Below, in pieces: positions 1-8,800 of a DNA stretch of 64,000 nucleotides. The notes below the pieces were generated by a model. The model saw only the letters and a list, made by a program, of their open reading frames with translations. It made no database searches and had not been told where the DNA came from. Position numbers and translations under genes: made by a program. The stretch is from Bradyrhizobium sp. 21. GTDB taxonomy: Bacteria > Pseudomonadota > Alphaproteobacteria > Rhizobiales > Xanthobacteraceae. The stretch spans positions 62,001 to 126,000 of the forward strand of contig NZ_JADPJG010000012.1 of NCBI RefSeq assembly GCF_023073335.1, in the 5' to 3' direction. Every line of letters begins with the position of its first letter. Positions within the stretch are counted from its first letter, which is position 1.

Positions 1-38
1 CCTGTAAATTTGAGTCGAACAAGCGCGGTCAGAGAAAA

Positions 39-839
39 ATGAACAAGCCAGCCACGATCGATTTCGCGACAGCCGCGGCGATTCTAGTCCCCGCGGCGAC
101 TGCCCCCACCCAGGCGCTGCACGATCTGGTCCCCGGCGAAGCCCGCGACAGCCTGCTCGCCGTCCATGACGTACTGCGCCGCGAACTGCCGCAGGGTCCG
201 CTCGCCATCTATGAAGCCGGCGGCGGCTCATGCAGCGTTTTGCCGCCGGAATTGCCGGGCCGCAGCAAGGTCACCGTCGTCGACATCGACGAGGACCAGG
301 TCCGCAACAATACCTACGCGGACGAAGCAATCCTCGGCGACGTCCAGACCTACCGCTTCGGGCACGAAACCTTCGATCTGGTGATCTGCTACAACGTGAT
401 CGAGCATCTGCCCCATGTCGACGCCGCGCTCCTGAATTTTCGCGATGCGCTCAAGCGCGGCGGGATGATCCTGATCGGCGCGCCCAATCCGCGCTCGCTG
501 TCCGGCGTCGTCACCAAATATTCGCCGCACTGGTTCCACGTCTGGTTCTACCGGCACATCCGCGGAATCAAGGATGCGGGCCAGCCGGGCGAGCCGCCGT
601 TCCCGACCTTCTTCCATCCCCTGGTGACGCTGCCGAGGCTCGAAGCGTTCGCCGCGGCCAACGGCCTCGATATGATCTACTGCCGTGAGGTCGAGAGCCC
701 GCGTTATCCCGAGATGCGCCGGCGCAAGCCGCTGGTCGCAGCCCTGGTCGACGCCGGCGCCGCCGCGCTGAACGCCGTATTTCCGCGCGGGACCGACGTC
801 CGCCGCGGCGACTATCACGTCATCCTGCGAAAAAGCTGA
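39..839 (+). CDS. Class I SAM-dependent methyltransferase
   Basis: The 266-residue protein has a Methyltransf_11-type Rossmann fold. A glycine-rich motif I (EAGGGSCSVLP, about residues 59-69) is followed by an acidic strand end (VVDIDED) and the motif IV/post-motif run DLVICYNVIEHLPHVD, typical of the family. No signal peptide or membrane segment is seen, so it is probably cytoplasmic. The substrate cannot be read from the sequence. It lies 282 bp upstream of a Wzz-type polysaccharide gene and on the same strand as glycosyltransferase and epimerase genes, so it may methylate a sugar or glycolipid intermediate; that is inference from context. The ATG at 39 has only a weak purine-rich upstream stretch. 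Confidence 0.85.
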   Translation: MNKPATIDFATAAAILVPAATAPTQALHDLVPGEARDSLLAVHDVLRRELPQGPLAIYEAGGGSCSVLPPELPGRSKVTVVDIDEDQVRNNTYADEAILGDVQTYRFGHETFDLVICYNVIEHLPHVDAALLNFRDALKRGGMILIGAPNPRSLSGVVTKYSPHWFHVWFYRHIRGIKDAGQPGEPPFPTFFHPLVTLPRLEAFAAANGLDMIYCREVESPRYPEMRRRKPLVAALVDAGAAALNAVFPRGTDVRRGDYHVILRKS

Positions 840-1121
840 CCGCCATGGTGCACGTGCGGCCGATCGCAAGTCGAGCGAAGCCTCGCGGCCGCGCTGCGCG
901 CGGTAACGAACCGTTAATTTCTGAGGGACCTCAGCCTCACTGCGACGCGTCGAAGAGTGGCATGCGCTTAAACGCTTTGTTTGCCATTTCGGTGAATAGT
1001 CCCTCAATGAGTATGGTTAATTTTCCCTGTTGCGTTGATTGGGCACCTATATCTGAGGTGCGTGGCGTAGAGCGAAGAGTAACCCCTCAGCACGCGACAG
1101 TTGGAATGAAAGCTGGGGATT
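840..1121. other. Intergenic region upstream of the polysaccharide genes
   Basis: No gene is supported in these 282 bases. The second half is AT-richer than its surroundings and holds a CTATAT hexamer at 1047-1052, which resembles the -10 box of rhizobial housekeeping promoters, but I see no convincing -35 partner. The promoter of the wzz-wecG-galE genes most likely lies here. Confidence 0.4.
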
Positions 1122-3497
1122 ATGCTTGACTACAACCAGCCGATAGATCGGGCCAGACCGGAGGCCCCTCAACAACGGCCTCAGGCCGGCTTCAACGTGC
1201 TGGAGCTCGTCAATTTACTGTGGCGGCGGAAGATCGCGATTGCCGCTGCCGCGCTGCTCGGTGCCACGCTTGCCGTCACCGCGGGCAAGAGCCTGGCGCC
1301 CCGCTACACCGCCACCGCCCAGCTCTATGTCGATCCGCGCGAGCTTCAGCTCGTCGATCGCGAGCTCACGCCCCGCGCGCAGGACGTCTCCGGCATGTCC
1401 ATGGTGGTGGAGAGCCAGGCGCGCCTGATCACGTCGAACAGCGTGCTGCTCCAGGTGATCCAGCAGGCCAACCTCGACAAGGATCCGGAATTCGGCGGCG
1501 GCGGCGACGCCAAGAGCCTGATGTCCTCGCTGCTCGGCCTGATCGGCCTTCAGCCTCCCGCGCCCTCCACTGCTGAGAAGAAGGAAGTGCAGCTCGCGGC
1601 CCTCGAGGCGCTGAACCGGCACATCACCATCCGCAAGACTGAAAAGAGCTTCATCGTCGACATCGAGGTCTGGTCGACCGATCCGGCGAAAGCGGCGATG
1701 CTCGCCAACACGCTGACCACCGCTTACCTCGCGGAGTCCCGCAACTCGCAGGCTTCGGCCGCACGGCGCGCCACCAACGATCTCTCCGGTCGCCTGAAGG
1801 AGCTGCGCGAGCGGCTGCGCAACGCCGAGACCGCGCTCGCCACCTACAAGGCCCAGAACAATTTCGTCGGCACCCAGGACGCCCTGATCAGCGACCAGCA
1901 GCTCTCCGCCAGCAACCAGCGGCTTTCCGCCGCCCGCGCGGCGACGATGGATGCGCAGGCGCGGCTCGACCAGATCGAGGCCAGCCGGCGCACAACGGCG
2001 GATGCGGGCGCCAACACCGAGGCGCTGCAATCGCCGACCATCGCGAATTTGCGCGCGCAATATGCCGACGCACGCAAGAAATATGCGGAGCAGGCCGGCG
2101 AGCTCGGCCCGCGCCATCCGGCGCTGCGCCAGACCGAGAAGCAGGTCGAGGATCTCAAGCGCACCATCAATGAAGAGATCGACCGCTTCGCCCAGTCCGC
2201 CAAGAACGATTTGACGCGCGCCCGCGACTTTGAAGCCTCGCTCAACCGGGCGCTCGAAGCGCAGAAACGGCAGAGCGTCCAGCTCAGCCAGGCCGCCGTT
2301 CGCCTGCGCGAGCTCGAGCGTGAGGCCGATGCCAGCCGCGACGTCTATCAATCCTTCCTCAAGCGCTCGCGCGAGACCGAGGAGCAGGAAACGCTCAATA
2401 CCTCGGCAGCCCGAATCATCGGCGAAGCCACCGTGCCGCAGCGGCGCTCCTTCCCGCCGGCGATGAGCATGTTCGCCATGATCGGCTTCATCGTCGGCGC
2501 GCTCGCCGCCGCAGGCTGGTTCGTTGCCGCCGAGCTGCTGTCGACCGGTGTGATCACGCCGGCGCCCGCACCGGCCCGCCGTGAGCGCACGCTGGCGCCG
2601 CAGACTCCCCGAGCGCCAGAGCCTCCGCGGGCTCCGGAGATTGCTCAGCCCCAACCGGTTTCGCGAGCCCCCGAAGTTGCACGGTCTCTGCCGGAAGTTG
2701 CCGCGCCATCGCTGCAGCCCGCCATGGTCGAAAAGCCGTTGATCGAAAAGCCGCTGATCGCGCGCCTTCAGGAAGCCGACGTCATCCACACGCTCGGCGC
2801 TATTCTCGCCACCGGCAGCGGCGTCGATCTCACCCGGCTGGGCTGGCCGACACTGCGCCCCGGCTTTCCGCTGACGACGCTGCTCAACGCCTGGCGCGAC
2901 ACGCGCGCCGCGGTGGCACGCCGTACCGGCGGCAAGGTGATGCCGGTCATCGCGCTGGTCGGTGCCGGCGAGACCACCGGGCGCAGCGTAACTGCCCTGA
3001 ATTTCGCGCTCGCGGCCGCGCGCGACGGCGCCCGGGTGCTGATGATCGATGCCGACCATCAGGCACATTCGCTCTCGAACAAGGTCAACCGTCCCGGCAA
3101 GAGCGAGGCGAGCAAGCTCGGCTGGCTTTCGATCGGCAGCAACGCCGCGCGCGAAATCAAGACGGTCAACGGCATCTCGGTATTGCCGGCCGCCGGGGGC
3201 GATGCCGGCAAGGCCGCAGACGCCATTCGCAAGGCCATTGAACAGGCGCGCTCCGCCGGCGGTTACGACCTGGTGGTCCTCGATGGCCCCGTGACGCCGC
3301 TCGCGGCCGGCGGCCGCAAGCTGCTCGATGACGCCGACGCTCTGGTGGCCGTGCTGCCGACCAGCCTCGACATCAACGACGGCCTCGAAGAGATCCTGAG
3401 CACGCTCGGCCGCGCCGAGCGCAAGCTCGTCGGTGTCGTCCTCGACGAGCTCACCCCTGCAACCCAAGCGCGCCAGCGAGGCAGACAATATGCTTGA
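1122..3497 (+). CDS. Wzz/GumC-family polysaccharide co-polymerase with CpsD-like ATPase domain
   Basis: This 791-residue inner-membrane protein resembles ExoP/GumC-type chain-length and export proteins. It has an N-terminal Wzz domain with a first membrane segment at about 38-56, a long periplasmic coiled coil (about 210-430), a GNVR-type segment, a second membrane segment near 450-470, a Pro/Ala-rich linker and a C-terminal P-loop ATPase domain like CpsD/BY-kinases. The Walker A is degenerate: GAGETTGRS at 614-622 has Arg621 where the catalytic Lys is expected. The A' motif (VLMIDAD) is kept. The C-terminus has a single Tyr instead of a tyrosine cluster, so phosphotransfer is doubtful. It overlaps the next gene by 8 bp, consistent with one operon. 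Confidence 0.9.
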   Translation: MLDYNQPIDRARPEAPQQRPQAGFNVLELVNLLWRRKIAIAAAALLGATLAVTAGKSLAPRYTATAQLYVDPRELQLVDRELTPRAQDVSGMSMVVESQARLITSNSVLLQVIQQANLDKDPEFGGGGDAKSLMSSLLGLIGLQPPAPSTAEKKEVQLAALEALNRHITIRKTEKSFIVDIEVWSTDPAKAAMLANTLTTAYLAESRNSQASAARRATNDLSGRLKELRERLRNAETALATYKAQNNFVGTQDALISDQQLSASNQRLSAARAATMDAQARLDQIEASRRTTADAGANTEALQSPTIANLRAQYADARKKYAEQAGELGPRHPALRQTEKQVEDLKRTINEEIDRFAQSAKNDLTRARDFEASLNRALEAQKRQSVQLSQAAVRLRELEREADASRDVYQSFLKRSRETEEQETLNTSAARIIGEATVPQRRSFPPAMSMFAMIGFIVGALAAAGWFVAAELLSTGVITPAPAPARRERTLAPQTPRAPEPPRAPEIAQPQPVSRAPEVARSLPEVAAPSLQPAMVEKPLIEKPLIARLQEADVIHTLGAILATGSGVDLTRLGWPTLRPGFPLTTLLNAWRDTRAAVARRTGGKVMPVIALVGAGETTGRSVTALNFALAAARDGARVLMIDADHQAHSLSNKVNRPGKSEASKLGWLSIGSNAAREIKTVNGISVLPAAGGDAGKAADAIRKAIEQARSAGGYDLVVLDGPVTPLAAGGRKLLDDADALVAVLPTSLDINDGLEEILSTLGRAERKLVGVVLDELTPATQARQRGRQYA

Positions 3498-4296
3498 GCG
3501 CCGCGTCAATCTGGACGGCCGGGCCGCAACCGTCGACGTCCCCCGGATCACCGTCGGTGGCCTTCGCATGGCCGCGCTCGACCTGGAAGCGACCGCCGAT
3601 TTCATGATCGAGGCGACTGATCCGCGCCATCGCATCGGCCGCCCGCTGTTCCTGACTTCGGCCAATGGCGAGGTTCTGGCACGCTGCTCGACAGAGCCGC
3701 AGACCGAGCGCCTGTTCCGTGCCGCCGACCTGATCAACGCCGACGGCCAGCCGCTGGTGGCGGCCTCCAAACTGCAATCCTGGTTCCCGCTGCCGGAGCG
3801 CGTCGCGACCACGGACTTGTTCCACGTCGTCGCGCGCAAGGCGGAAGCGCTGGGCCGCACCTTCTACATGTTCGGCGCCAGCGAGGCCGAGAACGCCGCG
3901 GCGGTCGAGAACGTTCGCCGCCTGTATCCGGACCTCAAGATCGTCGGACACAGCCACGGCTATCTCCGTGGCGAGGCGCTGCGCGCGAAAGTCCAGGAGA
4001 TCAACGCGCTTGCGCCGGATTATCTGTGGGTCGCGTTCGGCGTGCCCAACGAGCAGGCATTCGTTGAGGAATTCACCCCGCATCTGACCAATGTCGGCGT
4101 CATCAAGACATCCGGCGGCCTGTTCAACTTCTTGTCGGGCAGCCGGTCCCGCGCGCCGCAATGGATGCAGAAGATCGGGCTCGAATGGGCTTGGCGGACC
4201 TTGCTCGAGCCACGCCGCCTGTTCTGGCGCTATTTGACCACCAACCCCCGCGCGCTCTATCTTCTCTTCAGCCGCAAACGGCCCTTCAATCGCTGA
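3490..4296 (+). CDS. WecG/TagA/CpsF family glycosyltransferase
   Basis: The 268-residue protein matches the GT26 family, which transfers a sugar such as N-acetylmannosamine(uronate) onto a lipid-linked intermediate at the inner face of the membrane. Family marks are LTSANGEV near the N-terminus, INADGQPLV, a GxxxGxGF-like stretch (FYMFGASEAEN) and the PDYLWVAFGVPNEQAFVEE block, followed by the GGLFNFLSG motif and a basic C-terminus that probably touches the membrane. I chose the ATG at 3490, which overlaps the stop of the upstream gene, over a start 57 bp earlier, because the overlap suggests translational coupling and the upstream residues are not family-like. Confidence 0.9.
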   Translation: MLERRVNLDGRAATVDVPRITVGGLRMAALDLEATADFMIEATDPRHRIGRPLFLTSANGEVLARCSTEPQTERLFRAADLINADGQPLVAASKLQSWFPLPERVATTDLFHVVARKAEALGRTFYMFGASEAENAAAVENVRRLYPDLKIVGHSHGYLRGEALRAKVQEINALAPDYLWVAFGVPNEQAFVEEFTPHLTNVGVIKTSGGLFNFLSGSRSRAPQWMQKIGLEWAWRTLLEPRRLFWRYLTTNPRALYLLFSRKRPFNR

Positions 4297-4315
4297 GAGA
4301 AGCGTAGAATACGAC

Positions 4316-5308
4316 ATGACCGACCGACCGACTGTCCTCGTCACCGGAGGCGCGGGCTATATTGGCTCGCACGCCTGCCGCGCACTGACCGCGGCCGGCT
4401 ATCAGCCCGTCGTTTATGACAATCTCTCGACGGGTCATCGCAGCTTCGTTACCGGTCCTCTGGTGACGGGTGATCTGCTCGACGGCGCGGCGCTGGCACG
4501 CGCCTTCGCCGATCACAAGGTCACCGCGGTGATGCATTTCGCGGCGGCCAGTCTCGTCGGCGAGTCCATGACCGACCCGCAGAAGTACTACATCAACAAC
4601 GTCCAGGGCACGCTATCGCTGTTGCAGGCGATGCGGAACGCCGGCTGCCGGCGCATCGTGTTTTCCTCGACCGGCGCCGTCTACGGCAACGCCGATTCCA
4701 AGGAGTTGCCGGAAGACTTCCCCTGCGCGCCGATCAATCCCTACGGGGCGTCGAAATGGATGATCGAGCGCATGCTCGCCGACTATCGCGCGGCCTATGG
4801 CTTCGGCGCGTTCTGCCTGCGCTATTTCAACGCCAGCGGCGCCGATGCGGCCGGCGGTATCGGCGAGTTGCGTGACAACGAAACCCATCTCATTCCGCGC
4901 GCCATGATGGCGCTGCAGGGCCATGTCGACTTTGCCGTATTCGGCGAAGACTACGACACGCCCGACGGCACCGCGATCCGCGACTACATCCATGTTACCG
5001 ATCTCGCGGCGGCGCATCTCGCGGCGCTGAGGCTTCTGGAGGAAGGACACTCCGGCGGCAGCTTCAATCTCGGAAGCGGCTCCGGCTTTTCAGTGCGCGA
5101 GATCCTCACCGCGATCCGGCGGGAGACCGGGCGCGAGGTGCCGCATACCGTCAAGCCGCGCCGCGCCGGCGATCCCACCTATCTCGTCGCGGATCCTTCT
5201 GCTGCGCGAAAGGTGCTGAACTTCGTGCCGCGCCATTCCGACTTGCCTACGGTCATCCGCACCGCCTGGGCCTGGCACCAGACGGCGCATCCGCTCAAGC
5301 CGCGCTAA
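4316..5308 (+). CDS. galE: UDP-glucose 4-epimerase
   Basis: GalE interconverts UDP-glucose and UDP-galactose with bound NAD and supplies precursors for surface polysaccharide. The 330-residue length is normal. It shows the NAD-binding GGAGYIGSH motif at 11-19, YDNLSTGH at 34-41, the catalytic Ser118/Thr119 in FSSTGAVYG, and Tyr143/Lys147 in the YxxxK motif (YGASK). It starts 19 bp after the glycosyltransferase gene, so it is probably in the same operon. Activity on N-acetylated sugars (a WbpP-like role) cannot be excluded from sequence. Confidence 0.95.
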   Translation: MTDRPTVLVTGGAGYIGSHACRALTAAGYQPVVYDNLSTGHRSFVTGPLVTGDLLDGAALARAFADHKVTAVMHFAAASLVGESMTDPQKYYINNVQGTLSLLQAMRNAGCRRIVFSSTGAVYGNADSKELPEDFPCAPINPYGASKWMIERMLADYRAAYGFGAFCLRYFNASGADAAGGIGELRDNETHLIPRAMMALQGHVDFAVFGEDYDTPDGTAIRDYIHVTDLAAAHLAALRLLEEGHSGGSFNLGSGSGFSVREILTAIRRETGREVPHTVKPRRAGDPTYLVADPSAARKVLNFVPRHSDLPTVIRTAWAWHQTAHPLKPR

Positions 5309-5545
5309 TCTGGACGCTGCGGTCGCCGGCGCCTTGCTGCCGGGGACTTGAGGGGCTAAAGAGGTTATGGTCGACGGCGCCGGCAAGTTTCCAGGCCGCC
5401 CGCGCATTTCCCCTATGGCCGACGCTGGTAGCGCGGCGCGTGGCTCCTCGAATTGAGCGAGCCTATTTCTCAGCGACAACAGAGTCTGCCCGTCGGCCCT
5501 GCCTCCAGGTGCCGGCGAGGGAGTACGGCAAGGAGTCGAAAGCGA

Positions 5546-5857
5546 ATGCATCAGGCCGCGAGCCTGCAATTCGAGCGCGTGATGGACGAGCTCGTCCTGT
5601 GGCACGCCGTGCCCGGGGACGAACGCTCGCCGGCACCGGCCTGGTGGTGGGGACCGGCGATGGCCGTGTGCGACGCCCACGAGCCGATGCGGCACGCCTG
5701 GTGTTATGAACTCGGCCTCCACGACGATTCGAGCTTTGCCGAAGGCGCGCATGCCCTTCTCGAGCTGTTCGTCGACCAAACCTCGCTGACCTGGCCGGAT
5801 GATTTTCCGCGCAAGGCGGAAGTCAAGGACGACGACGTCCGCGAGCTGCACCCGTAG
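5546..5857 (+). CDS. Small hypothetical protein
   Basis: A 103-residue soluble, acidic, Trp-rich protein (for example APAWWWGPAM) that I cannot assign to a family. The ATG at 5546 is preferred because an AGGAG sequence lies 5531-5535, while the upstream in-frame residues are low-complexity and Arg-rich. It ends three bases before the stop of the convergent GGDEF/EAL gene. No signal peptide or membrane helix is visible. The function is unknown. Confidence 0.6.
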   Translation: MHQAASLQFERVMDELVLWHAVPGDERSPAPAWWWGPAMAVCDAHEPMRHAWCYELGLHDDSSFAEGAHALLELFVDQTSLTWPDDFPRKAEVKDDDVRELHP

Positions 5858-5860
5858 CCG

Positions 5861-8800
5861 TCAGACGACAGCGCGTTTCAACCGTAGCGCCGCGGCCTCG
5901 GTGGCGGCATGGTCCGGCTCCGGCTGGAGCGGTGGCGCGACAGGCAGCTCCATCGGTCGCAGCAACTCGGCCATCTGGCGCGCCGGCAGCGGCCTGGCGA
6001 TCAGGAAGCCCTGCATCTCGTCGCAGCCATGGGCGCGCAGGAAAGCCTCCTGTTCGGCGTTCTCAACGCCTTCCGCGACGACGGTCATGCCCAGCGCCTT
6101 GCCCATGCTGATGATCGCCTGTGCGATCGCCTGGTCTTCCGAATCCTGTGGCAGGTCCCGCACGAAAGAGCGGTCGATCTTGATGGTGTCGATCGGGAAA
6201 TGCTTCATCAGCGACATCGACGAATAGCCGGTGCCGAAATCGTCGATGGCGAGGCGAATGCCGCGACTCTGGATGGCGTCGAGCACCTTCAGCGCGCGCC
6301 CGACATTGCGCATCATCATGCTCTCGGTAACCTCCAACTGGAGCAGCACCGGCGACATGCCGGAGGCCGCCAGCGCCTCGTCGACGTCCTGCAACAGATG
6401 CTCGTCGACGAACTGACGCGGCGACAAATTGACCGCCATCGACACCGGCAACAGGCCGCGGCGCTGCCAGGCCATGGCCTGCGCGCAGGCCTCCCTGACC
6501 ACCCAACGGCCGATCGGCACGATCAGCCCGGTCTCTTCCGCGAGCGGAATGAACTGCGCCGGCGAGATGCTGCCGAGATCGGGGTGGTTCCAGCGCAGCA
6601 GCGCTTCCACGCCGGTGATCTGGCCGGTCTCCATGTCCACCTTGGGCTGGTAATTCAGCGAAAACTGTTCGCGCTCCAGCGCCCGGCGCAGCGCGCTCTC
6701 CAGCGACAGCCGTTCGATCGACTGCGTCTTCACTTCCTTGGAGAAGAAGCGATAGCCGTTCTTGCCGTCTTCCTTGGCGAGATACATCGCCATGTCGGCG
6801 TTCTTCGTCAGCGTCTGTGCGTCGGCGCCGTTGGCCGGATACATCGCGATGCCGATCGAGGCCGTGGAGTGGCACTCGTGTCCGGCCAGCTCCATGGGCT
6901 GGCCAAGCGCCGTCAGCAGCCCGGTCGCGATGCGCTGGACGTCGTCGATCTCGCCGCACTGGTCGAGGATCACCACGAACTCGTCGCCGCCGAGCCGCGC
7001 CACCACGTCGCTCGCCCGCAATGCGTTGCGCAGCCGGCTTGCGACCTCCAGCAAGAGCAGGTCGCCGGCCTCATGGCCGAGCGAATCGTTAATGACCTTG
7101 AAGCGGTCGAGATCGATGAACAGCACCGCAAAACGGTGGTCGTGGCGCTGTGCCGCGTCGATCGCCTCGCGCAGCAGGGCGTTGAAGGTCTCGCGGTTCG
7201 GCAGGTTGGTCAGGCTGTCATGCGAGGCGAGGTACTCGATCCGCTCGTCCGCCTTGTTCTTCTCGTCGGCCCGATCGAAATTCTCCATCGCGAAGGAGAC
7301 GTTGTCGGCGAGACGCTGCAACAATTCCGCGAACTCGCCCGTAAAGGTATCCGGCTCGGTCGACATATAGATCATGACGCCGACAGCATGGTCGTGCGTA
7401 ACCAGCGGGAACGCCGCTCCCGACCGTGCGCCATCGCCGCGGACGACGGCGTGGAAAGCGCGGACGCGATCGTCGTTGAGATAGTCGTTGCTGATGCAGG
7501 GTTGGCGGGTGCGGAACGCCGTGCCGCTCATCCCGCGGCCCTCGGGACGATCGGGGTCGACGGAAAGACGGACGTTACGCGTGGTTTCGGCGGACGGTCC
7601 TGCCGAGGCCACGATCTCGAGCTGATCGCTGCCGGCTTTGGCGAGCGCGACAGTTGTCGAGGTGAACTTGGCGCCGTTCGACGCCGCGAGGCAGACGAGA
7701 TCGAACAACTCTGCGCGGGACTTCGCCCGCATGATCGCCTCGTTGGTCGCGCTCAGCGCCGCGAACATGCGCGTCAGGCGCTCCTTCTGCGCCTCGGTGC
7801 GGGCCTTTTCCTCGGCGCGCTCGAAATTGTCGAGCGCGAACGACACGTTCTCGGCCAGGCGTTCGAGCAGCTCGACGAGGTCGGGCGTGAACGTGTCTTG
7901 CTCCGGGGCCAGAAAAAGCAGGACGCCTGCGGGCTCGCGACCGGCGCGCAGCAGCGGGAAGCTCGCGGCCGCATTCGTGCCATCCTCGATCGCCTTGGTG
8001 CGCCAATGCTCGGACCGCGGGTCGTTCAGATAGTCGTTGATCACGCAGGGCCGCAGCGACCGCAGCGATGTCCCGATGATTCCCTGACCCTCGGGGTGGT
8101 CGGCTGAAATCGCGCTGATCCGGCCGCACATCTCTCCGTGCTTGCGCCCTTTCGCCGCGACGACGTGAACGAATTCCCGTTTCGGATCCACGATCGCAAT
8201 CGTCGCCGAGGCGAACAGGCCGCCGAGCACGGCCGCCTGGCACGCCACCTCGAACAGCTCCTCGCGCGTCTTGGCACGCATGATGGCTTCGTTGGTGGCG
8301 CTCAGCGCCTCGAACATGCCGCTCAGGCGATTGCGCTGCTTGTCGGCCCGGGCCTTCTCGTCGGCGCGGTCGAAATTCTCCAGCGCGAAGGCGACATTGG
8401 CCTGGAGCTTGCGCAGCAGTTCTACGAATTCCGGCGTGAAGGTGCCGCGCTCCGGCGAATTGAACAGGAAAACGCCTTCCACCCGGTCGCCATTGAAGAG
8501 AGGCAGTGCGGCGGACGACGCGATGCCGTTGCGGCGCGCGCTGGCTTGCCAGGGCTTGATGCGGTCGTCTGTCAGGACATCGTTGCTGATGCATGGCTGC
8601 AGGGTCCGGAATGCGGTCCCGGTCAGCCCCCGTCCCTCCGGCACCTTGTCGCTGACTGCGAACCTGAAGGTTCGTACCTCGTCCGCGTTCGGCCCAAAGG
8701 ATGCGACGACGCGGAGCACCCCGGCGCCCTTGTCGAGCAGCGCAATCGAGGTCGAGGCAAACTTCGCGCCCTGCACGGTGGCTTCGCAAACCAGATCGAG

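Noticed and set aside
845-1129. 94-codon frame before the Wzz gene
   Set aside because: No family features, random composition, overlaps the Wzz start; treated as intergenic.
1215-3860. Very long open frame on the minus strand opposite the Wzz gene (881 codons)
   Set aside because: It is the mirror of a clear Wzz/ATPase reading frame in high-GC DNA; its residues are Arg/Gly/Leu-rich without any domain.
5909-8107. Long plus-strand open frame opposite the GGDEF/EAL gene
   Set aside because: Antisense shadow of an intact multidomain gene; no motif in the translated protein.
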